A stretch of 64,000 bases of DNA, taken from assembly GCA_022316685.1 (NCBI GenBank), contig JAKJHU010001418.1, positions 1-64,000 on the forward strand. The letters run 5' to 3'. Shown piece by piece: positions 11,188 through 23,055 of this stretch (position 1 is the first letter of the stretch; every line of letters starts with the position of its first letter). The DNA is from Progne subis subis (taxonomy: Eukaryota; Chordata; Aves; Passeriformes; Hirundinidae). The position numbers and the translations under genes are program-made. Under the pieces are notes generated by a model, which ran no database searches, had not been told where the DNA came from, and saw nothing but the letters and a program-made list of their open reading frames with translations.

Positions 11188-13538
11188 GTATGTCTGGTGT
11201 CTTTCTTATCTGAGGGACAGTGCATTGTGTGCACGTGTCAGCACAGCTGTACCAATGATGCTGCTCCGTTTGGTGGCACAGGGACATTTAGGACTCCCCA
11301 GAGGAAATGCTGTGCTCCAAGGCAGCAAGAGAATGCTCTGGGTGTTCCTGCTGCCTCTGAGGGCAGCTTGGACGGGCTTGGGTTTGCCTGAGCTTCCCTA
11401 TCTGCTAAAGGCAGAAGCAGGGCTTGTTCTTGCATCAGCAGAAGGCTGTGACCTCGCAAATGATCAAGGCAAGTCCTGTGTGCTAGTGGCCAAACTGGAT
11501 AGAATAGTTAGAATTCCTAAATTCTCCTTAGAGTCCCAACTTCTCACCCATCATCAGAGCAAAACAACTTCACAGAGATGGATTGGTTTTGGCATTTTGT
11601 CTCTTGCTTGTGGTTTTGTTTTAGTTTGGGTATTTTTCTGGATTTTTGGGGTAGAGTATTTTTCTCCATCCCGAAGGAGCTCTTCTGCCCCATGTGTCCT
11701 TTTTATGACTGTTCTTATTACCACGACTACACCTACAGGTTTTTAATGAGAATATGATATTTTTATCAGTGAGAACTCCTTTGAAAGAACATCAGGTGAC
11801 AGTAGAAACAGAGAACAAGAGGGGTTTTTTTGTGCCCCAAATGAAAAACATATCCTTGTTTTGTTCTTCTAAAGATGTGTCCAAGAGACACATGGCTGTG
11901 GAGTAATCAGATAAAAGTGCACTGGAGGCATTTCTAAGGAGCAAGCCTCCGGCCCCTCTGCTGTGTGTTCCTCAGATCCATGGCACATTTTCATGCCTGC
12001 TTCCCAGTCATTCCCATCACTGTTCAAATGCTACCCTTTGGCACAAGCCCTGCTCAGATCAATCTTTAGGAAAACACATCAAGCCCTTTGTGATTCTGCA
12101 GCACAAGTGGTTTAATCTGCTTCTTGCCCATAACAGCTGGCAGTACTGTGCTCTCAGGCAAGAGCTGGTGGGGCTGAGAGCAGAGCCCACTTGACTCTCT
12201 GTCTACCATCACGTGTTGGGACAAAAAGGGCATTGATCAGCACCTCGGTGTGTCTGATCTCCAAGCCAATCCTGCTGTGTCCTGAATGGGGGCACCAGCT
12301 TGGAAGGGGCTGGGTCTGGCTCTGCCTTCTTCCCACTGCTGGTCAGTGCTGGTGCTTGGGCTTTGCCAGCTTTGTTGTGGTGGCTGCCCTGCCCCTGAGG
12401 GCTGGTGGGACTGCAGAGGCTGGAGCCTTCCTTAGCTGGGAGAGTCCCGCTGCAGCACGGAGCTGCCCCGAGGCAGCAGCAGCAGCCCCTGGTCTGGGCT
12501 GGCTTCTGCGTGGCATGGGCTGGACTCACGAGAGGGTCAGCATCTCCTCTGGGCAGCTGTCCGAGTCACGCCGGCACCTGAGGAGCACTGCTGTCCTTGT
12601 GCCCTTGCCCGCTGTGCCCAGCTGGGAAGATGGGCACGTGTGCGGTGCGGAGAGGGCGAGTGCAATGGCAGAGACTGATCCGTGCTGCCAGGGGGAAGAG
12701 AAGCAGCGTGCTTCTTCTCATGGGGCACGGGCAAGGGCGTCTTGGAGCTCAGCCTGCTCATCAAGGGTGAGGGTGCTGATGCTGAAAGCCCCCTTGGGAC
12801 TGGTTATTGCATGAGCTGCTTTGGTTTACAAATGGAAAGGCATTCTTTTGGCAAAGGGCTGCAAGGTGGAGGAGATGCCCTCCTCTCCTGGGAATGCATC
12901 TCCCTGTGCTTTGTTTTCTGTCAAGAGATCTCTTGGAAGGACTGTAGAAAATCAGTCTCTGTGCTGGCCTGCTTGTACTGCAGAGCTGCCTGTCTTGTTG
13001 TGCTTGTTGTTGTTGTTGTTCCCAGCTGACCACAAAGGACTCAGAGCCCCAGACACTGGGGCTGCCTTGTGGATCTCTTGGATGGCGGGATCTGTGCTTT
13101 ACAGTGAGCCTCTTGCATTTTGCTTCCCTCAGGGCAAATGGTGAGCATGGAAAATCCCCAGAGGAAATACAGTATACTGGAAAATCTTGGCAGCGGGTGA
13201 ATCCAGCCACAGTTATTTCTACCCAGTCATGGGGCAGGGGATTTGCTGCTGGAATATCTATCAAGTGTGAAGTCAGGCAAGCTGCAAACATATTCAGGCA
13301 CTGGGCTTAGTCTGCCCCATCTCTCAGTACTGGCCAGAATTTGTAAGTGTGGTCAGAAGGCATTGTCCAAGACTCTTGTATTTCATTGCACTGAGAGGAA
13401 AATGCATCATCTGCCTTCAGGCAGACCCTTCCTGCCTCCTGCAGGTTTGAGGCATTTACAGCAGACATCTCCTGTCTGGGCTGGCTTTCACTCCAATCTA
13501 AATGGCTTCTCCTTTCTTTGCTGCTCTTTTGTTTCCAG
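11188..13538. other. Intron-like spacer of the PAK3-like locus
   Basis: The 2.3 kb between the linker exon and the G-loop exon should contain the exon with the PAK sequence GDPKKKY. Only a weak candidate (about 13247-13308, EYLSSVKSGKLQTYSGTG) is visible. A (GTT)6 run lies at 13003-13020. Long frames at 12191-12814 and 12682-13029 have no family motifs. Confidence 0.4.
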
Positions 13539-13587
13539 GGCTTTTGGAGTTGTTTGTAGAGCGGTCGACACTGCCACAGGAGGAGAG
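13539..13587 (+). CDS. PAK-like kinase exon: glycine loop
   Basis: A 49-base exon between GTTTCCAG and GTAAAT completes one codon and then reads AFGVVCRAVDTATGGE. PAK1 has ASGTVYTAMDVATGQE at this place, with the same exon end just before VAIK. The second position of the loop is Phe instead of Ser, and Tyr is Cys, which may weaken nucleotide binding. The next exon continues in phase 0. Confidence 0.72.
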
Positions 13588-14357
13588 GTAAATGTCAAGA
13601 GCCCCTGCAGATTCTGCTGCTCTCGAGGGCTTTGCTCTCTTGTGTCAGCTGTGGCTGGAGCTTTGGCTAGAGCTGTGCTGCAAAGGCACAAGAAGCACAG
13701 GCTGGTGCCAGCCTGCCAGTTGCATTTGGGACAGTCTTTGACCTTCTCAGCTGCCAGAAGGAAGGCAAGGAGGGCAGCGGCTCCTTTCAGAGAAGGACGC
13801 TCCCCCTCGCTCTCAACTGCTCCAACAAAGGTGGTGCCTTAGAGCATCTCACTGCTCTTTGGGGCTACGGCTTCAGAGTCCTGAATTCTCATTTCTGGCT
13901 GCCAGCAAATACATCTGAATGTTGCTGGCAGTTCCTTAGGCACCTGCAGTGCTGCACTTGGGAACTGCATGTAGGGAGAGATCTGCAGGGCGTCCCTAAA
14001 AGCCTTGAGCCCTGCTTATAGCCCAAGATGTATCCACGGAGCACCAAGGCATGCATTACTTCTTCTGAAGTGCAGGCAGAGAAATAGAGAGTGTGCTCAG
14101 AGCTTTCTGGCTGATTGTTGGGACACCATTGTTAACAAGTAGACAAGGCAAAACATCAGTGGCCACGTGTCCTGTAAGTGGCCTCCAAAGGAGCAGAGAA
14201 ATGGGCTGTTGGAATGTCAGTTCCTAATTACTCCTTTGTCTAATCACAAGGCACTTTGGCAGGGCTCGGCTGTGTCATTGCAAAATCACTCGCTCCCTGT
14301 GTGTTGTGGTCTCGTGCCACCAACTTGTAAAGTTACTGATTTTCAATGTCATTTTAG

Positions 14358-14470
14358 GTGGCCATCAAGAAAATAAATGTTCAAAAACTGAAGAGGAAGA
14401 AAGTAACTGTTAATGAAATCATGGTCATGAAGAGGAATAGGAATCCCCGTGTTGTAAGTTATTTAGACAG
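14358..14470 (+). CDS. PAK-like kinase exon: VAIK lysine and helix C
   Basis: A 113-base exon runs from ATTTTAG to GTGAGT. It reads VAIKKINVQKLKRKK, then VNEIMVMKRNRNPRVVSYLD. It aligns with PAK1/PAK3 VAIKQ(M/I)NLQ and INEILVM.ENKNPNIVNYLD. The ATP-anchoring Lys (VAIK) and the helix C Glu (NE) are kept. The exon ends in phase 2 inside the codon after YLD, as in PAK genes. Presence of introns excludes a processed retrocopy. No following kinase exon (YLVGDELWVV) is found, so this copy cannot make a complete kinase. Confidence 0.85.
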
Positions 14471-16215
14471 GTGAGTGGTCATGGTCTCCTCCCATCAATG
14501 TTTGTTTACATGCTAAAAGCATGCGAAGTTCAAAACACACTTTGGACAGGGTAGAAAAGAGAGCTGTTAATTATGGGTTCATTATTGTTTCTCTACTCAT
14601 CTCCAATGGATGGGAAGAATTTTTTGCTCTTCTCATTTATACCAAGAAGATCCTTCAACTGGATTTTTGATTAAACTTGGAATTTGATAAAATTCTAATT
14701 TAGTTTTGCTCCAATTCATGCTGATAAGGGTAATCCTTTGAACCTCATTGTAGAATATGGTATGAAAGACTGGTGCAGTGGTCCACCTGAGAAGAATGAG
14801 TAGAAATTTAAAATAACTATAGGACAACAAACAGTGCAACAAGTATAAAGTTTAGCAAATTGTATGTCAGTGAGTTATTCTACTTTCAAACTTGGGTTTT
14901 TTTAAACTTATTGTCATGCCATGAAAGAAGTGAGAAACTGTGCAGGTAATTAAATATTTGCCGTGGGGGATTATTTGTAATTAATTAAAGCCACACAATT
15001 TCAGCACATAGCTTTCCTACAGATTATTAAATTTGGATCGGATATTAACAACCCAGCTTTCTACCTATCCATCAGAGATTATTTTTTTTCAGGAACAGAA
15101 TTTAACAGGGGCTTCCTTGGGTATATTGTAAGATTTGTTCAGCTATGTTGTAGAGAGACCTTCCTGAATTTAAGCTGTAAAACCACTGTCATAACGTAAT
15201 TTATCATCACATGCTGTAGATCTTTTGGCACTGTCACTTACTTTTTCCATTTTAGAAAGCATCTCACATGGGAACACAAACTCTGGTTATCTGTTGCTGC
15301 TGTTATGACCTGGAGTGGACTTACCCCTGTGGTTTGCACAATGTCCAGTTAGATCAGCACTTGTTTTTAACGAGGCTCAAAGAGAGCTCTTTATCCAGTG
15401 AAATCTGTGCGTGATGAGGATAAGCAAAACTAGATCGAGTGTGGGTGTTGCTGTATTACCTGAATGCAGTGGAATTATGCATTATGTATTTCTCCATCCC
15501 CATGCAAAAACTGACTGTTGTCAGAAGATGCTGTTTGACACAACCAAATAATGCCTGGTGTTTATGAAGGCCCCAGATAGCACAGCAATTGGACTTTCTG
15601 CCAAAATGTAATTTAAGTCTCACTGTGCCATTGGTTCCAAGTATTGATTTGGGCAGTTCATTTTGATGATCTGCCCCAAAAAAGAAAAACACTCTCAGCC
15701 ACAGTAATGACCTTGGGAGCCCTGTCATCAAGTGACACGAGGCTAAGATTTGCACAGGGATTTATGGGATTGAATGTTTCTGGAAAGATTTAAAGTTTGT
15801 GGAAATCCAACCATGAAAAACTGTTATTCTAAATAAATAATAAATCACTTTATTTATCAAGTCGGTGGTTTGTGCTATTTCTCATAGATTTGTGCCGCTC
15901 CACTCAGTAGGACTAAAATCCTTGCTGCTGTTTATTCTTAGGCATCCTTCCTTGCCAGCTCCTGGTTTAAGGTTTGTACTACCAGCAAAAAACTGCTCAG
16001 TAAGGGCAGGGATTCTGAAATCAATTTGAATAATTGAAACCCACAAATATACTTCTGTAGTTTATAAGGCTGCAGTTAGACACATAGAAAATCGGTCAGT
16101 GTATCAAAATGCTACATATGAAGCTGGCACCTAAGACCTCCTCTAACTCAAGCAACTACTTTTCCAGCATGGAAACTGCTTCAGGATTTATTTGTTTGTT
16201 TGCTTTTTTCCTCAG
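14471..16215. other. AT-rich spacer, no gene seen
   Basis: The composition drops to AT-rich right after the last PAK-like exon. No kinase exon, LTR or CR1 end is visible. It could be the remaining intron of the truncated locus or the upstream region of the exon series that begins at 16216. Confidence 0.4.
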
Positions 16216-16293
16216 ATTCCCCAAAAGACTCCAAAGGCACTCAGAAGGGTGATTCGGTGCATCCTGTGGTGTGTGAACAAGACCAAGTCAAAG
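16216..16293 (+). CDS. Unrecognised acidic gene, exon a
   Basis: A 78-base exon lies between TTTTTTCCTCAG and GTAAAG. In the phase-1 frame shared by the next exons it reads SPKDSKGTQKGDSVHPVV, then CEQDQVK. A second frame is also open, so phase agreement with the next exon is the main support. The peptide is hydrophilic and probably disordered. I do not recognise the family. Confidence 0.45.
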
Positions 16294-16893
16294 GTAAAGT
16301 TTTGTATCAAAGTTTTTTAAGACAGAGGTAGTGAACCAGTGAAAGTCAGTTCTTCCCGTGTCTGCATCTAGTGGGTTTCAGCTGACTTCTGCCACCTTAA
16401 GGAAGTGCATTTAGCTAGTAGAGGTTGTGTCAGCGGGTTATAGAGCAGTAATCCCTGGTGCTACTGGGAAAGACGTGTTTCTAACAGGTTTAGCCATACT
16501 GATCCTGGGTGCATAGCATTGCTATCATGTCCTGCTCTGTTGTTATTGTGGCCTGAAAGCCTTTGGGGTGCTTCTGTTCCTTCTGCTGACGGTCAAGTGC
16601 CAGCGCTTTGCAACATCTCCTATGAGAAACAGTGTCAAGGCTGAGCTGCAAAAGAAGAAAACTTTCCGTGCTGCAGGTCCACCTATTTAACTAACTTAAT
16701 GCTTAGTATTGTTAAGTGATATTTTCATATGTAAAATGTGTCTTACATTGTTCACTTAACAGAAAAAAAAAAAAGCAGTGCTTGGCTTAGAAGTACCATG
16801 CTGTGTGTGAGGTTCGTGTTGTGTTTTAATGAATTTAGCATTGCCTGCACACAGCATCATCCTGATACCATTTTCTGTTTGTTGTATTAACAG

Positions 16894-16968
16894 GACAACA
16901 GGATGTTTCTGCAAGTGAGGAGATAAAAACTGGGTCAGATTCCCAAGGCTCCTGCATGGAAATAGAAG
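16894..16968 (+). CDS. Unrecognised acidic gene, exon b
   Basis: A 75-base exon lies between TATTAACAG and GTACTC, entering and leaving in phase 1. It reads GQQDVSASEEIKTGSDSQG, then SCMEIE. It joins exon a without a stop. Ser/Glu-rich, with possible casein-kinase-type acidic Ser sites, as in nuclear scaffold proteins; that resemblance is compositional only. Confidence 0.5.
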
Positions 16969-17021
16969 GTACTCCTCATGTCTTGAAATCAAAAAGCAAG
17001 ATTAACAAGCAAAAACACTGA

Positions 17022-17180
17022 CGTAGAATCGTGGAATCATAGAATGTCTGGGACTGAAGGGACCTTAAAGATCATCTAGTTCCAACCCCCTGCCATAGGC
17101 AGGTACACCTTCTACTAGGCCAGGTTGCTCCAAGCTGCATCCAACCTGGCCTTGAGCGCTTCAAGGGATGGGGCATGCTC
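17022..17180 (-). mobile_element. CR1 LINE fragment, 3' end
   Basis: The + strand shows the antisense CR1 tail (TAGAATCGTGGAATCATAGA, then GGACCTTAAAGATCATCTAG and CCATAGGCAGGTACACC). CR1 is the dominant LINE in birds, and most copies are 5'-truncated like this one. It is inserted in the intron between exons b and c of the acidic gene. Confidence 0.85.
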
Positions 17181-17464
17181 TCTATGTGTCCCTGGGATTG
17201 CAGTGAGTCCCGGTGAAGAGCCATGCTTGGAGTGATATACACATGGGATTTCGTGCTAAATCCCAGAAAGTTCCGTAACTTCAAGGCTCTGCTCTGAACT
17301 AGAGCCCCTTGGATTTCCTTGGACAGCTTTTTTATTTGTACTCGTGGAGGAAAAGATCCTTTTCCTCTGCCCGTGTTTTTAATGGCAAGGTTTCTAGTGG
17401 GTGTTAATCCTTTTATGTCCATTCTGAAAAGCCTTACTCCTTATCTTTTATCAAATTTATTCAG

Positions 17465-17560
17465 ATCCGCTGTTGAACCAAGAAGACACAAGAGAAGCTG
17501 AGATACCTTTGATTTGTGGTGCAGAGGAAAAGGAAGAGGCAAAAGAAGAAGAAGAGGGAG
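17465..17560 (+). CDS. Unrecognised acidic gene, exon c
   Basis: A 96-base exon between TTTATTCAG and GTGAGC, again phase 1 to phase 1. It reads DPLLNQEDTREAEIPLICGA and then a Glu/Lys run (EEKEEAKEEEEG). Three successive exons of multiple-of-three length with matching phases are unlikely by chance. Function is unknown; a nuclear or chromatin protein would fit the composition, but this is a guess. Confidence 0.5.
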
Positions 17561-18458
17561 GTGAGCCTGTTACAAAACAGATGGAGACAGAGAATGCTGC
17601 AGGACTGATGTTATCCTTTTCTGTTGTGAGGAAACATGGAAAGGGCACATAAAAGTGCTTTTCTTCCTAAGGAAAAAACTTGTGTTGTCTTATCTTTGAG
17701 TGTAGTTTTGGTATATTGGACTTGGATTTGTATAAGAAGCTAAGTGCAAAAAAGTGCCCACCCAGGTTCAAAAGTGGCATTTTTAAATACTCTTCTCATT
17801 TTTGGTTTTTTGCATTTGAGTGCATAATGCTAATTAAACAACCAATTTACGTCCATGTAAGTATCCTTTTGATCACATTTGCTAGAAGCATTCAGAGTAC
17901 TTAAAATAAATGGGTATGATAGTGAGATTATTAATAGAGATTTAACTACAGAGTAACTAGAACTAGTAATTCTAATGAAGAAACCAATATTTGGAGTGAG
18001 AATGCAGAGTCTTCTGAAGCAGTAATTTTTTTTTTATGGGAGTAAAATATATGAAACCTTGGGAACGCTTCTGCAAGGAGATGTAGAAGTTTAAGGTGTT
18101 GGGTGCCTCTGAGAACCCTGCAAACATCTCACCATTTGTAAAGGCACATGGTTATATGAAAAATAATGTATTATGTCAATAATTCTCTAATTTTGAAGTA
18201 ACTGCAAGTTAATTATATGATCATTTGTAGAGCCCAAGGATTACTTTTACAGGTCCAAATTAAAATGCAGGCATGATTTTTATTGGAAATTCAGGTCAAT
18301 ACTAACTGTGTTGTCCTAATTATGAAGGTCTTTTCTCAGCAACATTGACACCAACTTACTTGCAGACCTGCAGTAGCAATATTGACAATTTTCTTCATTG
18401 CAAACCCAGGTTAATAGAACCTCTTTGTTCATATACAGCTAAAGAATATTTCCCTTCC

Positions 18459-18482
<24 letters not shown>
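18459..18482. repeat. Poly(T), 24 bases
   Basis: An uninterrupted T run. No retrotransposon end with target-site duplication is obvious beside it. Confidence 0.9.
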
Positions 18483-18489
<7 letters not shown>

Positions 18490-19029
18490 AATTGCCTGTC
18501 CAAGTTGAGACTAATCACATCTCCTTGTTATCATTTGTGTTAACGGTATTGGTTTTGTGCTGTGTTAATGATGATGAAGGTAGGCTTGATATAATTCTTA
18601 TGTTCAGGTAAATGGTACCACACTTACCTCAGTTGCCAACCCAATTATACAATGCAGGCTCACTCTGATTGCAAATACCAATGTCGTTTATCAATCTCCT
18701 CCAAATAGAAATTATTTACATATTATTTTATGCATCATCACAACTAAATTGGACAAAATGTACCTTCATTATTTGCACATTTTCTCCTCTTTACTACTTT
18801 AGTGTCATGACAGCTAGGGACTATAATTTAGTTCTCGGAAGAGAGATTGTATTTCAACATCTGTTCTACTTACTATTAAAATATGCAATGTTAGGGAAAA
18901 GCAGGTCATGTCAGAAAAAGGTTGTTCTTGGCACCTTTCCTTTTCCTGCCCTTGATTTAAAAGTTTCAAATACGAAGTAAAAAGTTCTTGCTAAATATTT
19001 TTGGAACTTGTTCCTACCTGGGGTCTCAG

Positions 19030-19106
19030 CTGTTGATACTGTGCAGGATTCATTGGATGCAAAGCTTGTTGAAGTCCAGTGGACTATCAATTTAAGTGAT
19101 CTTTTG
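19030..19106 (+). CDS. Unrecognised acidic gene, exon d
   Basis: A 77-base exon between GGGTCTCAG and GTAAGT. Entered in phase 1 from exon c it is fully open: AVDTVQDSLDAKLVEVQWTI, then NLSDLL, and it leaves in phase 0. The amphipathic stretch around VEVQWTINLSDLL differs from the disordered exons before it and could be a short interaction helix. No later exon is convincing; a frame at 20240-20440 lacks splice support. Confidence 0.45.
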
Positions 19107-22100
19107 GTAAGTTCCGTGATAAGAGGAGATGTGTTGAGTCTGCATGCAGGATAACAGCATAAATATTCTGTTCAGCTTCTTCCAAATGTACTGTCTTTGG
19201 TGCAAGGAAAATAAATGGGTGCTCTTGCAGAGCAGGAGCAGAGAAGGAAATAAAGCCTTTCCCTGCCTTGTTGCATTCTTATGGGTATAGGCACCTTTGT
19301 AGCTCATCTTGCTAGACTTCTTGTTCTGGTGGGCACAATTCTGCCACATGGGTTTTGAAAGTTTGCCATAAAGTGAAGTGGGTCTGGACAAAAAGAGGAT
19401 TAAAAAAAAAAAAAAAAAAAAAAATCCGCTGCAGTTCAGACTGATAAAATAAGCTATATTTCCTAAAGTGAGACTCCTCTTAATGGAAAGAGATTACCTG
19501 ACATTAAAAAGAGATTTAATATGTGACATTATTTTCTGTAACCCAAGTGCTACCTCCTAAAGTAATTCAGCTGAATAGTTTTCCAGCAGCACACACAGAG
19601 CGCATTTGACACAGGATGTAATACTGTATTTTTGTCTGAGAATGTGGGGAAAAAGGCTAATGTAGGACTGCTAGTCCTGTTAAACAGAAATTCATGGATC
19701 TTAAGTGAGTTTGGCCCATTCTGGATCTGTATGCATAGCCAAATGTAGCAACTCCTAAATTCCAAACTACCTGGTCTTTCTGTTCTACAGGAGATATTTT
19801 TGTGTACGTTTTCAAACTCATCCCAGAGCAAAAGGTGGCATGTAGCTGCCCCTCTCTTCTCTCTGTCTCACTGGGAGCATTAATTCCTGCGAGTCACCTG
19901 CAATCCCTTCAGTCCTCAGAACTGGAGATGCGTGAGCCACCAAAGGACCGACAAAGTCCCTTTTCCAACCTAAAGCTGGATTTCTGCTCAGTTACTGATT
20001 GCGGCTTTGAAGCGTGCTAGGTATTTTTTCAATGGTGTGGTTTTCCGTGGAAAAAATGTCTCTTTCTTGCTGTTTAAGAGATGTGTTTCAGTTTACGTGA
20101 ACTTCTGACAAACCATAGGTTATCTTCTGATTTAATTGTGCCAATTTTACTGCCAGCTCATCTCTGTGTTTTGGGGTTTTTTAAAGCTTGCAGGGTCCTT
20201 CCTTTATAGCTCATTTCGCTTCACAGCTCCAGGGTCATGCTGTAGTGTGAATGCCCAAGGAGTCCCAGATCCTGGTGCTTTCAAGGTTCTGGGATGGTGG
20301 GAGCCCAGAGGAATGAAGAATCAAAATCTTGGCAGTCACACTTCTAATATCCCATTGCCAGCAGTGAGAACCAAGCCAGATTACCCTGAAGAATATAACA
20401 ATGTGAGGCACTGTGTGTTTGATGAAAAACTGCTGTTGCTTTTTTCAAAACAGTAATAAAATATCACATGTGCCAATTTATTCCCTTTTTTCCTACTGCA
20501 ACTTGAAGTTATATATTATGAGAGAGCAGCTGAAGAAAAAAGGCAAACTAAGATGCCTTTTTATTTTTTTTTTTTTCCAACTACTATTATGCACTCATTC
20601 TGGCTCACAAAAGAATAATGAAAATGTATGTTTCTTACAAGATTGGGAAATATTCTCAAATCCCTTTAATAAAAACCAGAGCAAGTGGTGTTCACTGACC
20701 TATTTGCTGACTAGGTAAGCGTACACAGTTCTAGCAGACCTTTTGGCAGTCCCTTTGTATGTACACTTGGAAGTAGTCCTGTTGTGTTGCAATGACCATG
20801 CACTCAACATTTATTTGTCGTTTAATCAGCACGTTCATTCCACAACACAATTTGCAGCAGACGGAAGTAAATCCCGTATTTGCGGGAACATGCAGCCAGT
20901 TTCTCCTCTGAGCCCACTCTCACCTTTGTGATTTCCAATCTCTTTCTGTCTCCCTTCATCAAGACATTTGCTATGATGATTTCCCTCACTAATCACCCTT
21001 AGAAGCCCTTTAACTCTTGAAGGGGTAGGATATCTGTCAGAGCACTAGAACATGAACAGTTACTGCTGTCATTTCTCTGTTTGGGCTGAAATTTTGTCAT
21101 CTTGTGCCTTTTGGAACATAGTTTGAGCTTGACCTGTGATGTTTCTCCACATGAGAAGCTTATTAGAGTGATCGGGTAGGATCTTCCCTTAACCATGAGG
21201 TCAGTCGCTTCAGGGACAGACTGGGGGAGGTTTCCATTGTTTGCAGTACATGTGATTTCCTTTGTCAATCTTCTGATCAGTTCTTTTTAATCTAGATTTG
21301 AAGTTTGGCTCATTTCAAATTTGAAGTCTGCCAAGTTCTGTTCTAGCTAAGCCCAGTTTTGGTCAACAATCTTTGTAACATGAAGAGCTGTAACCTGTAA
21401 CTTTGCAGGCAACACTTTGTCCATTCTTCACTTGTCCATTTTGCTTTAGCAGGAGTGGTAATTTTAATGGCACAATCTTGGAGAGAACTGAATGTTCCAA
21501 AACCTGTGAAAAAGAGCTCTCACGTTTTATAGGTTCAGTCTCAGGCATTTATAGGCTTTTATATGCATTGGTACAGTCGTAAATAATGGCAAAATAATGA
21601 CTTTGTTATCAAACAGTCAAAAATTTCAAAATGACGTTGTGCTTATGGAGAAATGAAAGAATTCTTGAGAAAGATATTTTTGGACAACTGTGATGTTTTT
21701 ATTACTGATTCATGGCAATTTTATTGCTTAACCAAGCTCCTTTAATTCTTCAAGTGGAGAGAGATAAGACATTTCTGGGAAAAAAAAAAAGATAAAAGTC
21801 TTCTCTAGAATCTTTAAATAGGTAATTTCACTTTGTTTGGAAAGAAAAGAATATTTTGGAGTGCTGTGGCTTCTGAAGATCTAATGTAAAGGCTCCAAGT
21901 TATTTTATTCGGTTGCTCAAAAAGGAGAGGAAAAAAATATCCTGAGCCAGATATAGTGTGCTTGGTATTTGATAAGAACCCTTACTGAATAGATCAGATG
22001 CCATTTTTGGGGGCTGTTACAGCGTATTCAGACACTAAATATGAAGTAGGTCTTTAAAATCCTATTCTAACAGATACTGATGAGACGTTAATTTTGAGGA

Positions 22101-22129
22101 ACTAAGGATTTTTAGGAAAGTTAAGATAA
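19107..22129. other. AT-rich spacer, no gene seen
   Basis: Three kilobases of AT-rich sequence with only short frames. There is an A23 run at 19402-19424 and scattered short A/T runs. No CR1 end, LTR pair or conserved exon is visible. Confidence 0.4.
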
Positions 22130-22745
22130 TAAGTTGCTGAATTAGCTGAAGTAGATAGGTAATCTTTGTTCCCAGTTAACAGAAGCCGGATCTTAGATAA
22201 GCTACACCAGATCTTGTAACTCATTTCTTGTCAGGTTTATGTTTATGTAGTTGTGCTTGTAATGAAAAACAAATGTGGTAAATAGGACATAAGATAGCTG
22301 CAGATGTCCTGCTCAAAGGACCCATTGAACACAGGAAACTGTAAGTTCTACCAAGGAATCATTTGTCATGAATGCATTGAAAAGGTAGAAAGGTCAGGAT
22401 GAGGAAGACTCATGTTGCTTCCTCATTTTGGGTGACCCCTCCCCAGAATAGACCCCCGACTCATTTTAAGAAACAAAGTACGCATGCTTAATAGCCTTTT
22501 TGCCAATTAGCATACGAAGCGAGGAATGGGAGGTGACAGGGGTATGAATATGTTTTGTATTTTGGATATTCAACACTTTTGTAAATAAAAGGCTTTGTAA
22601 TTACCTGTGAATTTCGCAGTGCGAATTAGGGAAATATCCCGCGTGCTGCCCGGCCGTAATAAACATACACTTTCTAACTTTAAACTGTTAGAGAGTTTTT
22701 GTCCGTCACAGTTGGGTATCGATACTAGATCACTCGTATTTCTTT
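22130..22745 (+). mobile_element. ERV LTR (family D), + strand copy
   Basis: The sequence is homologous to the reverse complement of 47085-47700, including the end AGAGAGTTTTTGTCCGTCAC and the following GTTGGGTATCGATACTAGATC. AATAAA signals lie near 22583 and 22658. These are features of a retroviral LTR or LTR plus the start of the internal region. No retroviral coding remains next to it, so it is probably a solo LTR. Exact ends were not determined. Confidence 0.6.
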
Positions 22746-23055
22746 AATAAGTCACCTGGAACATGGATGGGTGGTGAAGCGATTAGAAACACTGCCCATC
22801 TGATTTTAATGGCAGGGCCATTATCAGAAGACATCCACCCCCCTCACCCCTGGAGTTACAAGAGATAAGGAAAAAACATTTGCCCAATGGCTTTCAATAC
22901 ATGAAATAGAATACACATTTTTTGGTTACATACCCTACGACACTTGTACAAAATATTTGAACAATAAAAAAAAAAAAGAACCTCCAAACTGAAACCAACA
23001 AGAAGCATCAAAAATGACTTTTATTGCAAGTGATTTGCAGAAATTGGCCAACAGT

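Larger units (their letters stand above)
6198..14470 (+). pseudogene. PAK3-like kinase locus, truncated and degenerate
   Basis: A chain of exon-like blocks on one strand ends in two exons that match the p21-activated kinase (PAK) N-lobe. PAK family kinases are Rac/Cdc42-activated Ser/Thr kinases, and songbirds carry many PAK3-like copies. I see a short hydrophobic first exon, Glu-rich and coiled-coil exons, a linker exon opening IYTGSSIEP (like the PAK linker IYTRSVIDP), the G-loop exon and the VAIK exon. No CRIB domain is visible, and after 14470 no exon with HRD, DFG or APE appears, so the catalytic half is absent. One exon carries a one-base frameshift, and the linker exon ends in TGA. A stretch near 13247-13308 may be the decayed exon before the G-loop. 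The remaining introns hold nothing recognised. The upstream coiled-coil exons could belong to a second gene fused here. Confidence 0.55.

Noticed and set aside
20136..20456. 106-codon frame as a fifth exon of the acidic gene
   Set aside because: The segment ending SNIPLPAVRTKPDYPEEYN looks protein-like, but I found no acceptor in the phase required by exon d and no donor at its end.
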